From Pyrobaculum sp. (GTDB lineage: Archaea; Thermoproteota; Thermoprotei; Thermoproteales; Thermoproteaceae): a DNA stretch of 10,366 nt. Position numbers and translations under genes: made by a program. Shown here one piece after another: positions 1-5,171 of the stretch (the first letter of the stretch is position 1; every line of letters begins with the position of its first letter). Location: contig JAEMPK010000020.1 in assembly GCA_022759345.1 (NCBI GenBank), positions 1 to 10,366 on the forward strand. The letters are read 5' to 3'. The notes under the pieces were generated by a model. The model did not search any database and was not told the DNA's origin. It was given only the letters and a program-made list of their open reading frames with translations.

Positions 1-142
1 CACGTACCCCAAACCCCCTCAACCACTCAATCTGCCTCACCAAGATGGGCTTCCCACCCACCGGCAACAGCGGCTTAGGAACCTCCGAAGTCAAAGGCGC
101 AAGCCTCTTACCAAACCCACCAGCCAACACAACCGCCTGCAT
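1..142 (-). CDS. Sugar-phosphate nucleotidyltransferase, N-terminal fragment
   Basis: The 5' end of a gene that runs off the left edge; about 47 residues are visible. Reading from the ATG at 142 it begins MQAVVLAGGFGKRLAPLTSE and continues with PKPLLPVGGKPIL. This is the classic signature of the glucose-1-phosphate thymidylyl-/mannose-1-phosphate guanylyltransferase superfamily: the glycine-rich LAGGxGxRLxPxT loop binds the nucleotide triphosphate, and the PKPLLPVGGKP segment carries a conserved lysine. Such enzymes join a sugar-1-phosphate to an NTP to make NDP-sugar for glycan synthesis in the cytoplasm. The exact sugar and nucleotide cannot be told from this fragment. A TATA-like box centred about 23 bp upstream fits leaderless transcription from the ATG. 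Family assignment is firm; substrate unknown. Confidence 0.9.
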   Translation of the reverse strand, partial: MQAVVLAGGFGKRLAPLTSEVPKPLLPVGGKPILVRQIEWLRGFGVR

Positions 143-160
143 AGGCGAAGGCAGGCTCCG

Positions 161-170
161 CTATAAATAG
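161..170 (-). promoter_or_regulatory. TATA-like box for the nucleotidyltransferase gene
   Basis: The palindromic sequence ctataaatag is centred about 23 bp upstream of the ATG at 142. That is the spacing expected between an archaeal TATA box and the transcription start, so the mRNA would be leaderless. Because it is palindromic, its direction is inferred from position only. Confidence 0.6.
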
Positions 171-188
171 TTTGGTCACTAAAGCAAA

Positions 189-197
189 ATATATAAT
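189..197 (+). promoter_or_regulatory. TATA-like box for the four-gene cluster
   Basis: An AT-rich box (atatataat) lies 5' of the first gene of the cluster. Its centre is about 26 bp before the ATG at 219 and only about 20 bp before the ATG at 213. Judged by the spacing at other promoters here, translation may really begin at 219. Confidence 0.55.
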
Positions 198-212
198 TTA
201 GCAAATGCGGAG

Positions 213-431
213 ATGCCCATGATAATACATACATCTCAGTTGCACTTAATAGAAGACATCGAGGGTATGTTGGAGAAGTACAAGGTAAAGCCCGTGGCGA
301 TTAGAGGCACAAGGCTGAATTTCTACTGGCCGCCGCAACCCACCGGCGTCCCCATAAATCTGTTGAAATACTTCCCGCCCGACATGTACGTCGTATTCCG
401 CGGAAAAAACAACTTAATAGTAGTGCCGTGA
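213..431 (+). CDS. Unrecognised small protein, first gene of a four-gene cluster
   Basis: A 72-residue protein that I do not recognise. It starts MPMIIHTSQLHLIEDIEGML and reads as a mixed alpha/beta soluble protein: a short helix near residues 11-23, then several hydrophobic strand-like segments ending FRGKNNLIVVP. There is no signal peptide or membrane helix and no cysteine. The second Met, at 219, is the better start by promoter spacing. The stop overlaps the next gene's GTG start (GTGA, 428-431), so the two are almost certainly cotranscribed and translationally coupled. The coding frame is credible because of the promoter and the chain of overlaps downstream. Function unknown. Confidence 0.75.
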   Translation: MPMIIHTSQLHLIEDIEGMLEKYKVKPVAIRGTRLNFYWPPQPTGVPINLLKYFPPDMYVVFRGKNNLIVVP

Positions 432-565
432 AGTCTCTCCAGAAGAAGAAAATAGTCGATCTACCGCTTCCTCCAGAGATAAAGGAGGTATTAACCAAGG
501 TGCTGGGTCCTAACGAGGAGGTCTACGTAGAGATTCTAGGCGGGAGGATTAGAGTGATCCTATGA
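428..565 (+). CDS. 45-residue GTG-started protein, possibly AbrB-like
   Basis: A very small gene filling the space between its neighbours exactly. It starts at GTG 428 (overlapping the previous stop as GTGA) and ends at TGA 565 (overlapping the next ATG as ATGA). The product starts MKSLQKKKIVDLPLPPEIKE and ends with a strand-rich tail including VYVEILGGRIRVIL. The order basic N-terminus, L-P-x-E-I-K-E-V-L, then G-P-N-E-E-V-Y-V-E and G-G-R-I-R-V loosely resembles a swapped-hairpin AbrB/SpoVT-type DNA-binding domain (I-P-x-E-I-R-x-x-L then G-D-x-V-x-V), but the match is weak and some conserved positions differ. That it is coding is inferred from the double overlap and from the hydrophobic/charged pattern; the AbrB idea is only a guess. 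It is short enough for automatic annotation to miss. Confidence 0.65.
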   Translation: MKSLQKKKIVDLPLPPEIKEVLTKVLGPNEEVYVEILGGRIRVIL

Positions 566-987
566 TCGTGGTTAGATCCACCAACATAGAGAGAGTGATA
601 TGGCACGTCCGGTCACTACTGCCGCAACTGGAATCCACCCCCATCACCCTAGCCCGTAGACAAGTGGGCAACTACGTCATAGGACTAGGCACACTGGGCT
701 ACCTCTACACTGCTCTCTCTTCAGTCCTCGAGACTCTCGTAGAGGCTGGAAAAATGGCGAACGATCTAAAGTTGAGAGACTACACAGTCGTCATAGGGCC
801 AGAGGAGAGCTACATCACCACAACTCCGCTCTCCGAGGTAATACCACCTCTGCCGCCGCCAAAAGAAGTGCCGCCGTTGCCCAAAGAAGACGTCGCCCTA
901 AACACCTTCAAATGCCCGGACCTGACCCCTGGCATGGTTAAGTTCTGCGTAGACAACGTAGAAATTGCCTACTTCTTGTCGCGATGA
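562..987 (+). CDS. Unrecognised protein with a proline-rich linker
   Basis: A 141-residue protein of unknown family. Residues 1-75 look mostly helical (MIVVRSTNIERVIWHVRSLL and following). Next come strand-like TVVIGPEESYITTT and a proline-rich linker at about residues 93-107 (PPLPPPKEVPPLPKED), then a short C-terminal module with two cysteines (FKCPDLTPGMVKFC, about residues 116-129). There is no signal peptide; the GLGTLGYLYTAL segment is too weak to call a membrane helix. It overlaps its neighbours by four bases on both sides (ATGA at 562 and ATGA at 984), so it belongs to the same transcript. The linker suggests two separately folded parts, perhaps a scaffold or interaction protein, but no function can be assigned. 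Confidence 0.8.
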   Translation: MIVVRSTNIERVIWHVRSLLPQLESTPITLARRQVGNYVIGLGTLGYLYTALSSVLETLVEAGKMANDLKLRDYTVVIGPEESYITTTPLSEVIPPLPPPKEVPPLPKEDVALNTFKCPDLTPGMVKFCVDNVEIAYFLSR

Positions 988-1313
988 TGCTCCTCTCCCT
1001 CTCGGAGCTAGAGACCCTCTTGACCTCGCTGAGGGAATACGCCGAGAAATATAGAGTAAGCAGACCGGCGCTGGAGGCGCTGGAAGAACGGTGGCTTAAG
1101 TTCCAAGAGCTCGCCTTCGCCTTCGGCATTGAGCTGAAGCCTGCCGAGGGCGTAGAGTTCTACGCCGGGGGTCCTTTGCCGGATAACGCCGAATTTGTAA
1201 GGAAGCTAGACCGTATGATTACTACAGTGAAAAAACTGAGAGAGATATATGGAGATGTTAAGGTTCTCGTAGATCTTGACCTATCGATAAGAAAGATAAT
1301 CCTAAAGATATAG
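984..1313 (+). CDS. Unrecognised helical protein, last gene of the cluster
   Basis: A 109-residue protein that I do not recognise. It starts MMLLSLSELETLLTSLREYA. Residues 5-50 form one long charged, leucine-rich stretch likely to be a helical hairpin or coiled coil. A loop with GGPLPDNAEFV follows, then a second helix near residues 70-90 and a hydrophobic strand (KVLVDLDLSIRKIILKI). No catalytic motif, cysteine or membrane segment is visible. The ATG overlaps the preceding stop (ATGA). The stop TAG at 1311-1313 directly abuts the next gene's TATA-like box, marking the probable end of the unit. Function unknown. Confidence 0.8.
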   Translation: MMLLSLSELETLLTSLREYAEKYRVSRPALEALEERWLKFQELAFAFGIELKPAEGVEFYAGGPLPDNAEFVRKLDRMITTVKKLREIYGDVKVLVDLDLSIRKIILKI

Positions 1314-1321
1314 ATTTAAAT
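1314..1321 (+). promoter_or_regulatory. TATA-like box for the CBS/DUF309 pair
   Basis: The sequence atttaaat is centred about 24 bp before the ATG at 1341, fitting a leaderless transcript. It starts on the base directly after the stop codon of the upstream gene. Confidence 0.6.
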
Positions 1322-1340
1322 CAGAGAAAACTTTAGTTCT

Positions 1341-1760
1341 ATGCCATTGATAAAACGTAGAGAGCTCCCTCTAAGAGTTGCAGATATTATGGTTAAAGAG
1401 GTGGTGACTGCGAAGGAACACGACAAGATAAGAGACGTGGCTATTCGCATGTACGAGAAAAAGATCGGTAGCGTGGTGGTCGTAGACGACGAGGGGAAGC
1501 CGATAGGCATAGTCACTGAGAGAGACATGGTCTACGTAGTCGCGCGGGCGCTCCCCCCTGACACACCTGTGTGGATGGTCATGACGGAGAACCCCGTTGT
1601 GATAAATGAAAACGCCCTGGTTACAGAAGCCATGGAGAAGATGCGTGTACAAAACATTAGACATCTGCCTGTGGTAAACGCCGAAGGCAAATTAGTGGGC
1701 ATGATATCCTTTAGAGACATAGTGGACTTCACCGCTGTGTTGATGTCTCTCACTAAATGA
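1341..1760 (+). CDS. Two-CBS-domain protein
   Basis: A 139-residue protein made of two CBS domains (about residues 14-66 and 78-133), which pair into one Bateman module. Visible repeats of the family pattern are VADIMVKEVVTAKEHDKIRD then VVVVDDEGKPIGIVTERD in the first, and VMTENPVVINENALVTEAM then HLPVVNAEGKLVGMISFRD in the second. T-E-R-D and S-F-R-D are the usual Ser/Thr-x-x-Asp ribose contacts, so it should bind an adenine nucleotide or SAM-like ligand. Proteins of this stand-alone kind are thought to act as energy or ligand sensors for partner proteins. The stop overlaps the start of the DUF309 gene (ATGA), which makes that protein a candidate partner. The ligand and target cannot be told from sequence. 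Confidence 0.93.
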   Translation: MPLIKRRELPLRVADIMVKEVVTAKEHDKIRDVAIRMYEKKIGSVVVVDDEGKPIGIVTERDMVYVVARALPPDTPVWMVMTENPVVINENALVTEAMEKMRVQNIRHLPVVNAEGKLVGMISFRDIVDFTAVLMSLTK

Positions 1761-2275
1761 GGTACCTCCTCATAGCGGAAAACCCTGGTTTTTCCGTCTC
1801 GCACAGAGAAGAACTCTTACGTAGGTTGAGAGCTGTGTTGCCGGTCATTGCCGTGAGGATAGCCACTGGGCACGTCGAAGTTGATGTAAAGACCGACGAC
1901 TTGGAGAAAGCTGTAACTGACGTGGAGAAGGTCGTGGGGAAGGTCCTGGAGGTGGTCGACATAACCTTTGAAGACGTAGGCGGCGGGGTGGAGAGATACG
2001 TCGACTTGTTTAATAGAGAGAGGTTTTGGGAGGCTCACAACGCCTTGGAGGGGCTCTGGAGGAAAACTAGAAACGCCACGTTGCAAGGTCTCATAATGTT
2101 GGCAGCCGCGTTTGTGAAGCTACAGGAGGGCCAGCCGGATAAGTTCGAGAGAATGTTGAAGGAGGCACTCCACCTGTTGAAAGAAGATGTAGGGTGTATA
2201 AAGATAGGGCGGCTCCTGGAAGAGGCGGAGAAGGCGTTGCTGAAGAAAAGACCTTTCAAAATAGAATGTCCTTAA
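1757..2275 (+). CDS. DUF309 protein with an extra N-terminal domain
   Basis: A 172-residue protein. The C-terminal half (about residues 78-165) matches the DUF309 pattern: a short helix with YVDLFNRERFWEAHNALEGL, a tryptophan, then LQGLIMLAAAFVKLQEG and a final helical pair. The A-H-x-x-L-E motif (residues 93-98) and the L-Q-G-L-I stretch (109-113) are the family's conserved core; its biochemical role is not known. The first about 75 residues form a separate alpha/beta domain (YLLIAENPGF, a helix, VIAVRIATGHVEVDV, then a second helix and strand) that I do not recognise. The gene is coupled to the CBS protein by an ATGA overlap. Its 3' end overlaps the convergent Sir2 gene by 20 bp. Confidence 0.85.
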   Translation: MRYLLIAENPGFSVSHREELLRRLRAVLPVIAVRIATGHVEVDVKTDDLEKAVTDVEKVVGKVLEVVDITFEDVGGGVERYVDLFNRERFWEAHNALEGLWRKTRNATLQGLIMLAAAFVKLQEGQPDKFERMLKEALHLLKEDVGCIKIGRLLEEAEKALLKKRPFKIECP

Positions 2276-3020
2276 CCCTAGCCACTAGCGCAGGTAGCAC
2301 CTCCTCTACCTTCCCCCTAAGTATATAATCTGCGAAGAAGTCGTAGAAAGTCTCGTCGGCGTTTATAATCACCAACTTCGCCCCACGTTTCTTAGCGATG
2401 ATCGGTAGCTGATTGGCGGGATACACAGCCAGAGAGGTGCCCACTGCTAGAAAAACCTCAGCCATCTCGGCAAGCATAAAGGCCTCTCTCAACGCCTGTT
2501 GTGGAAGAGGTTCGCCGAAGAAAACCACATCTGGCTTCAAGACGCCTCCGCATTTGGGACATCTAGGCGCACCGGCAGTCCGCCACCTCAACGCCTCTGT
2601 AAGGGGGTATCTTGTGCCGCATTTGACACATACGGCGTCTCTCAGCGCTCCGTGTAGCTCAATCACGTTTCTACTACCCGCCGCCTGGTGTAGCATATCT
2701 ACGTTTTGCGTAACTACGGCGCACAATTTCCCCAGTTTTTCAAGCTCAGCAAGCGCATAGTGTGCCGGGTTTGGCTTCACGTCAAAGGCCGGCAGTAGAT
2801 ACTGTACAAACAAGTCCCAGACCTCGTCGGGGTTCTTATAGAAGTAACTTACGTCAAACTTCTCAGGGTCAACAACTCTCCAGACTCCCCGCGGCCCTCT
2901 GAAGTCGGGGATCCCGCTGGCCGTGGAGACACCCGCCCCCGTGAGAGCTACTGTGCAACTAGACCTTGCGATGAGTGAGGCAACCTCGTCGAGGTCTTCA
3001 GTTGAGAAATCCACCTCCAT
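2256..3020 (-). CDS. Sir2-family NAD-dependent protein deacylase
   Basis: A full-length 254-residue sirtuin. Landmarks in order: the NAD-binding loop GAGVSTASGIPDFRGPRGVW (residues 28-47), NPAH (84-87), TQNVDMLHQAAGS (104-116), the catalytic histidine in ELHGAL (H123), the zinc ribbon C131-x2-C134 and C154-x2-C157, then FFGEPLP and GTSLAVYPANQLP. Sirtuins remove acyl groups from lysine using NAD, releasing nicotinamide and O-acetyl-ADP-ribose. In Sulfolobus the known target is the chromatin protein Alba; the target here is inferred at best. I do not see the Tyr/Arg pair of desuccinylases, so deacetylation is more likely. The ATG at 3020 is backed by a TATA-like box 25 bp upstream. The first 24 residues lie inside the upstream membrane-protein gene. 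Confidence 0.96.
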   Translation of the reverse strand: MEVDFSTEDLDEVASLIARSSCTVALTGAGVSTASGIPDFRGPRGVWRVVDPEKFDVSYFYKNPDEVWDLFVQYLLPAFDVKPNPAHYALAELEKLGKLCAVVTQNVDMLHQAAGSRNVIELHGALRDAVCVKCGTRYPLTEALRWRTAGAPRCPKCGGVLKPDVVFFGEPLPQQALREAFMLAEMAEVFLAVGTSLAVYPANQLPIIAKKRGAKLVIINADETFYDFFADYILRGKVEEVLPALVARVKDILF

Positions 3021-3583
3021 ACAGAGTAGAGCCAGTAGAAATATAAAAATCCCACTGTAACAAGACTTATAATTACGTAAAACGTAGCGCTGAAAGGTCT
3101 AAAACCGACTGCCCCGGTGGCGACTCTCACGAGATAGAGGTCGCGGGTGAACACGTCGATGAGATATACCCACGCCACGAACCAAACCAGCGCCAGCGCT
3201 ATTACCCCCAGAGCCAAAGCCCCGACGCCCAAGAACCTACCCACCTCCTCAGGTCCTGTAATCTGCACCTCTCCAGGCATAACTGCGGGAAAAAGAGACG
3301 TGAGCTGGAGCCAGAGAAACGCCGAGAGCAACTGCAAGCCTATCCCCGACAGCACGAAGAGCCAGATGGCGGCTGTGTACTCCGCGCCAAGCCAGACGCC
3401 GGCAAGCCGGTCCCAATAGGCGTTTTTCAGATCTTCCAACTCACGGTATATACGCGTAAGCACGACGCCGATAAGCGCTACGGAGGCCACGCCAGCCGCC
3501 GCGGAGGCCGTTGTTTGCCCGGCGATGCTAAGCCCCAGAGAGGCGGCGTGGAGGATCAACGCGGCGTATATATACGGGGTCAT
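2948..3583 (-). CDS. Multi-pass membrane protein of unknown function
   Basis: A 211-residue protein with about five hydrophobic membrane segments (near residues 4-22, 26-43, 67-97, 115-142 and 166-188; the third may be two). A charged cytosolic-type loop (RIYRELEDLKNAYWDRL) follows the second helix. I cannot place it in a named family with confidence; multi-pass DUF proteins such as DUF973 are common in crenarchaea and are one possibility. The tail after the last helix (about residues 189-211) is polar and is encoded almost wholly within the 73-bp overlap with the Sir2 gene, so it may be a late extension. A TATA-like box lies 25 bp before the ATG at 3583, fitting a leaderless mRNA. Confidence 0.8.
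   Translation of the reverse strand: MTPYIYAALILHAASLGLSIAGQTTASAAAGVASVALIGVVLTRIYRELEDLKNAYWDRLAGVWLGAEYTAAIWLFVLSGIGLQLLSAFLWLQLTSLFPAVMPGEVQITGPEEVGRFLGVGALALGVIALALVWFVAWVYLIDVFTRDLYLVRVATGAVGFRPFSATFYVIISLVTVGFLYFYWLYSVWRWISQLKTSTRLPHSSQGLVAQ
3041..3050 (-). promoter_or_regulatory. Internal TATA-like box for Sir2
   Basis: On the minus strand this reads atttttatat, centred about 25 bp before the Sir2 ATG at 3020. It lies inside the coding sequence of the upstream membrane protein, so Sir2 can probably be transcribed alone even if it is also in a shared transcript. Confidence 0.55.
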
Positions 3584-3591
3584 GCATATTA
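3584..3591 (+). promoter_or_regulatory. Possible TATA-like box for the sRNA candidate
   Basis: The plus-strand sequence gcatatta is centred about 25 bp before 3613, where the sRNA candidate should start. It is a weak box supported only by spacing. Confidence 0.3.
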
Positions 3592-3604
3592 ACGCAGGCG
3601 GTGG

Positions 3605-3612
3605 TATATAAG
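3605..3612 (-). promoter_or_regulatory. TATA-like box for the membrane-protein gene
   Basis: The minus-strand reading is cttatata, centred about 25 bp before the ATG at 3583. This is the spacing of a leaderless archaeal promoter. Confidence 0.6.
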
Positions 3613-3666
3613 AGTGACGAGGATGAACCCCACCGACTAGTGACGAGGTCGTTGCTCGCCGATGAG
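3611..3666 (+). ncRNA. Candidate C/D box sRNA (2'-O-methylation guide)
   Basis: Two matched half-units lie in tandem. Unit 1: GTGACGA (3614-3620, box C), a 12-nt guide (3621-3632), CCGA (3633-3636, box D'). A 3-nt spacer follows. Unit 2: GTGACGA (3640-3646, box C'), a 12-nt guide (3647-3658), CCGA (3659-3662, box D). This symmetric layout with 12-nt guides and a short D'-C' spacer is what archaeal C/D sRNAs show; they direct rRNA or tRNA ribose methylation with L7Ae, Nop5 and fibrillarin. Both box pairs depart from the consensus (RTGATGA, CTGA) by one base each, in positions that face each other in the kink-turn, giving C/C in place of U/U. The candidate is antisense to the last codons of the DUF192 gene. 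A weak TATA-like box sits about 25 bp upstream. I could not identify the targets, and no clear terminal stem is seen. Confidence 0.5.
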
Positions 3667-4047
3667 TCTCACTCTCTTGGGCTTGGGGATGTCCGGCCTA
3701 AGCTCAAGCACCTTATCGCCGTAGCCGCAGATAGGTCTCTCGTCAAGAGGCACCCCGCCGGCCCATCCAGTTACAGCCTCGCCGCTTATCCAGACGATGA
3801 CCAAGGGAAGCCTAGTGTTCTTCATCCAGAAGCAGTAGGTGTCATTGCGGGGGAATAGAAATATCATGCCTACGGCGCCGACTCCCCGGGGGTCGTATGA
3901 CGAGACGTTCATGTAACCTAGCGTCCACCTGACCTCGTTGTCAGCCACATACACAGAGTAGGTCACTCCGTCTAGGGAGGCCCCGGCGATAGAAGAAAAA
4001 GGAGAGATTAACAAAAAGAGAGTAGGCAGAATCAGCTGTACAACCAT
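3637..4047 (-). CDS. Exported DUF192 protein
   Basis: A 136-residue protein with a hydrophobic signal peptide or anchor (VVQLILPTLFLLISPFSSIA, residues 2-21) followed by a DUF192 domain. Matching motifs are the GMIFLFP strand (60-66), FWMKNT then PLVIVWI (73-87), a G-W-x-G-G turn, and the C-terminal YGDKVLEL (109-116). DUF192 proteins are small beta-rich domains, often exported, whose function is not established. The ATG at 4047 lies 16 bp inside the end of the solute-binding-protein gene, so the two are probably one transcript and act at the cell surface; a role with the transporter is only inferred. The 3' end overlaps the sRNA candidate on the opposite strand. Confidence 0.88.
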   Translation of the reverse strand: MVVQLILPTLFLLISPFSSIAGASLDGVTYSVYVADNEVRWTLGYMNVSSYDPRGVGAVGMIFLFPRNDTYCFWMKNTRLPLVIVWISGEAVTGWAGGVPLDERPICGYGDKVLELRPDIPKPKRVRLIGEQRPRH

Positions 4048-4850
4048 TTCTCAACCCAGCTGTTTATGAGTTTTTCCATCTCGCCGCTTTGCAACATGTT
4101 GTAGATCACAGAGTCGATCTCAATTTTGAGGTCGCTGGCGCAGATAGGCATGGCTACTGCGCTGTAGCGGACTCCCACGCTGTAGACTTGCTCAAACTCG
4201 GGATACCTTTTCACTATGGCTCTCCCCACCACGCCGCCTACCACGATCACGTCTAGGTCTCCCTTACGCAACGCCTCTACCATGTATGGGTAGACCTTGT
4301 CGTATCTTACAATCTTGGAGTAGTTTCCCAAGGTCTTCACAGCCCAGTCCTCTTGTACCGTGCCCACCTGTACGCCCACGGTCTTGCCTCTGAGGTCGTC
4401 TATAGTTCTGATGTTAGCCCCTCTTCTGGCGATGACGACGGAGGAGTCCACTTGATACGGTATAGAGAAGAGCACCTGTTTTTCTCTTTCAGGCGTTATG
4501 GCCATATCCGCTATGACGATGTCTACGTCGCCTCTTTTCACCGCCTCGATGAGCGCCGAGAACTTCATGTCTCGCACCTCAAGGCCTACGCCGAGTCTCT
4601 CTGCGATTTTTCTGGCTATGTCTACGTCTATGCCCACTATCTTTCCATCTTCCACATACTCATAAGGAGGCCAATCGGCTGAGGTGCCCACCACGAGCTT
4701 CCCCCTTTTCTTAATCGTGTCGACAGAGACGGGGCAGGTCTGTTGTTGCACGGCGGCTGGTTGTTGAGGCTGTTGAGGAGTAACTATGGCTATAATCAAG
4801 GCGCCTACAAGAACGCCCACGAGGAGACCTAATATGAATTTATAGTCCAT
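4032..4850 (-). CDS. Membrane-anchored family-3 solute-binding protein
   Basis: A 272-residue extracellular binding protein of the SBP_bac_3 (polar amino-acid ABC transporter) family. Residues 5-23 are an N-terminal membrane anchor (GLLVGVLVGALIIAIV). A Gln/Pro-rich linker (25-38) follows, typical of archaeal anchored binding proteins, then the two-lobed domain. Family landmarks are KLVVGTSADWPPYEYVEDGK (51-70), the acidic IDVDIA segment, DMAITPERE (115-123), FSIPY (128-132) and DLRGKTVGVQVGT (152-164). The ligand is probably an amino acid, but no residue seen here fixes which one. No permease or ATPase gene is adjacent in this window. The first ATG is supported by a TATA-like box 22 bp upstream. 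The DUF192 gene follows with overlap. Confidence 0.93.
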   Translation of the reverse strand: MDYKFILGLLVGVLVGALIIAIVTPQQPQQPAAVQQQTCPVSVDTIKKRGKLVVGTSADWPPYEYVEDGKIVGIDVDIARKIAERLGVGLEVRDMKFSALIEAVKRGDVDIVIADMAITPEREKQVLFSIPYQVDSSVVIARRGANIRTIDDLRGKTVGVQVGTVQEDWAVKTLGNYSKIVRYDKVYPYMVEALRKGDLDVIVVGGVVGRAIVKRYPEFEQVYSVGVRYSAVAMPICASDLKIEIDSVIYNMLQSGEMEKLINSWVEKWLYS

Positions 4851-4867
4851 AATAGTCGTTAGGTAGG

Positions 4868-4876
4868 TAATTAAAT
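4868..4876 (-). promoter_or_regulatory. TATA-like box for the solute-binding-protein gene
   Basis: The minus-strand sequence atttaatta is centred 22 bp before the ATG at 4850. The plus strand (taattaaat) is also box-like and could drive the divergent small gene, though with looser spacing to any start there. Confidence 0.55.
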
Positions 4877-4963
4877 GTTGAGGCTCGGTCGGCTTGAACG
4901 GTGAAGAGGCTAGACGACACTGAAACTTCTAGTAGCCGGTGACGACGGGATTTTAACTAAAGG

Positions 4964-4972
4964 TCTTATAGG
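4964..4972 (+). promoter_or_regulatory. Possible TATA-like box before the small 4980/4992 gene
   Basis: The sequence tcttatagg is centred about 24 bp before the GTG at 4992, the usual leaderless spacing in this window. It is too close (12 bp) to serve the GTG at 4980. It also lies inside what looks like an upstream extension of the same reading frame, so it may be chance. Confidence 0.35.
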
Positions 4973-4979
4973 TCACTGT

Positions 4980-5171
4980 GTGGGAAACAACGTGAAGGCA
5001 TATATAGTGACTAGAGAACCGTCAAAATGGCCTGGAGATGTAAAAGTGCTTTATGTTCCGTTTATTGATGAAGACGTGTTGTACCTCTTTGACGAGAAGA
5101 GGGGATTTATAGAAATCAGGGGCCGCGACAAGATCGCTGAGTTTATTGTAAGGCTGAGAAACGAGAGGTGA
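4980..5171 (+). CDS. Small unrecognised alpha/beta protein, start uncertain
   Basis: A 63-residue product from GTG 4980; an in-frame GTG at 4992 gives 59 residues starting MKAYIVTREPSKWPGDVKVL. It reads as strand, loop, strand (KVLYVPFIDED), then strand-turn-strand and a C-terminal helix (DKIAEFIVRLRNER). I do not recognise the family. The frame stays open upstream to 4914, and that stretch is protein-like (KLLVAGDDGILTKGLIGHCV from 4923). It adds a strand and helix that would complete a beta-alpha-beta unit. It contains no ATG, GTG or TTG; only a CTG (4920) sits at the natural start. The gene may therefore use a rare start, be frameshifted, or have lost its start. The 3' end overlaps the convergent gene by 29 bp; a T5 run (5173-5177) just past the stop may aid termination. 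Confidence 0.65.
   Translation: MGNNVKAYIVTREPSKWPGDVKVLYVPFIDEDVLYLFDEKRGFIEIRGRDKIAEFIVRLRNER

Noticed and set aside
205..207. ATG upstream of the first cluster gene
   Set aside because: It is out of frame with the 213/219 starts and lies too close to the TATA-like box to be on the transcript.
3601..3858. Plus-strand open frame of 85 codons across the DUF192 gene
   Set aside because: It is antisense to a well-supported DUF192 gene and its product has no recognisable order; it appears to be a shadow of the real gene.
4353..4682. Plus-strand open frame of 109 codons inside the solute-binding-protein gene
   Set aside because: The minus-strand frame carries clear family motifs throughout; the plus-strand product is rich in His, Tyr and Asp with no domain pattern.
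4901..4960. A second C/D box-like pattern (GTGAAGA, 12 nt, CTGA, then GTGACGA, 11 nt, CTAA)
   Set aside because: The D'-C' spacer is 15 nt, the D box CTAA lacks the G needed for the kink-turn, and the same bases read well as protein in the frame of the 4980 gene.
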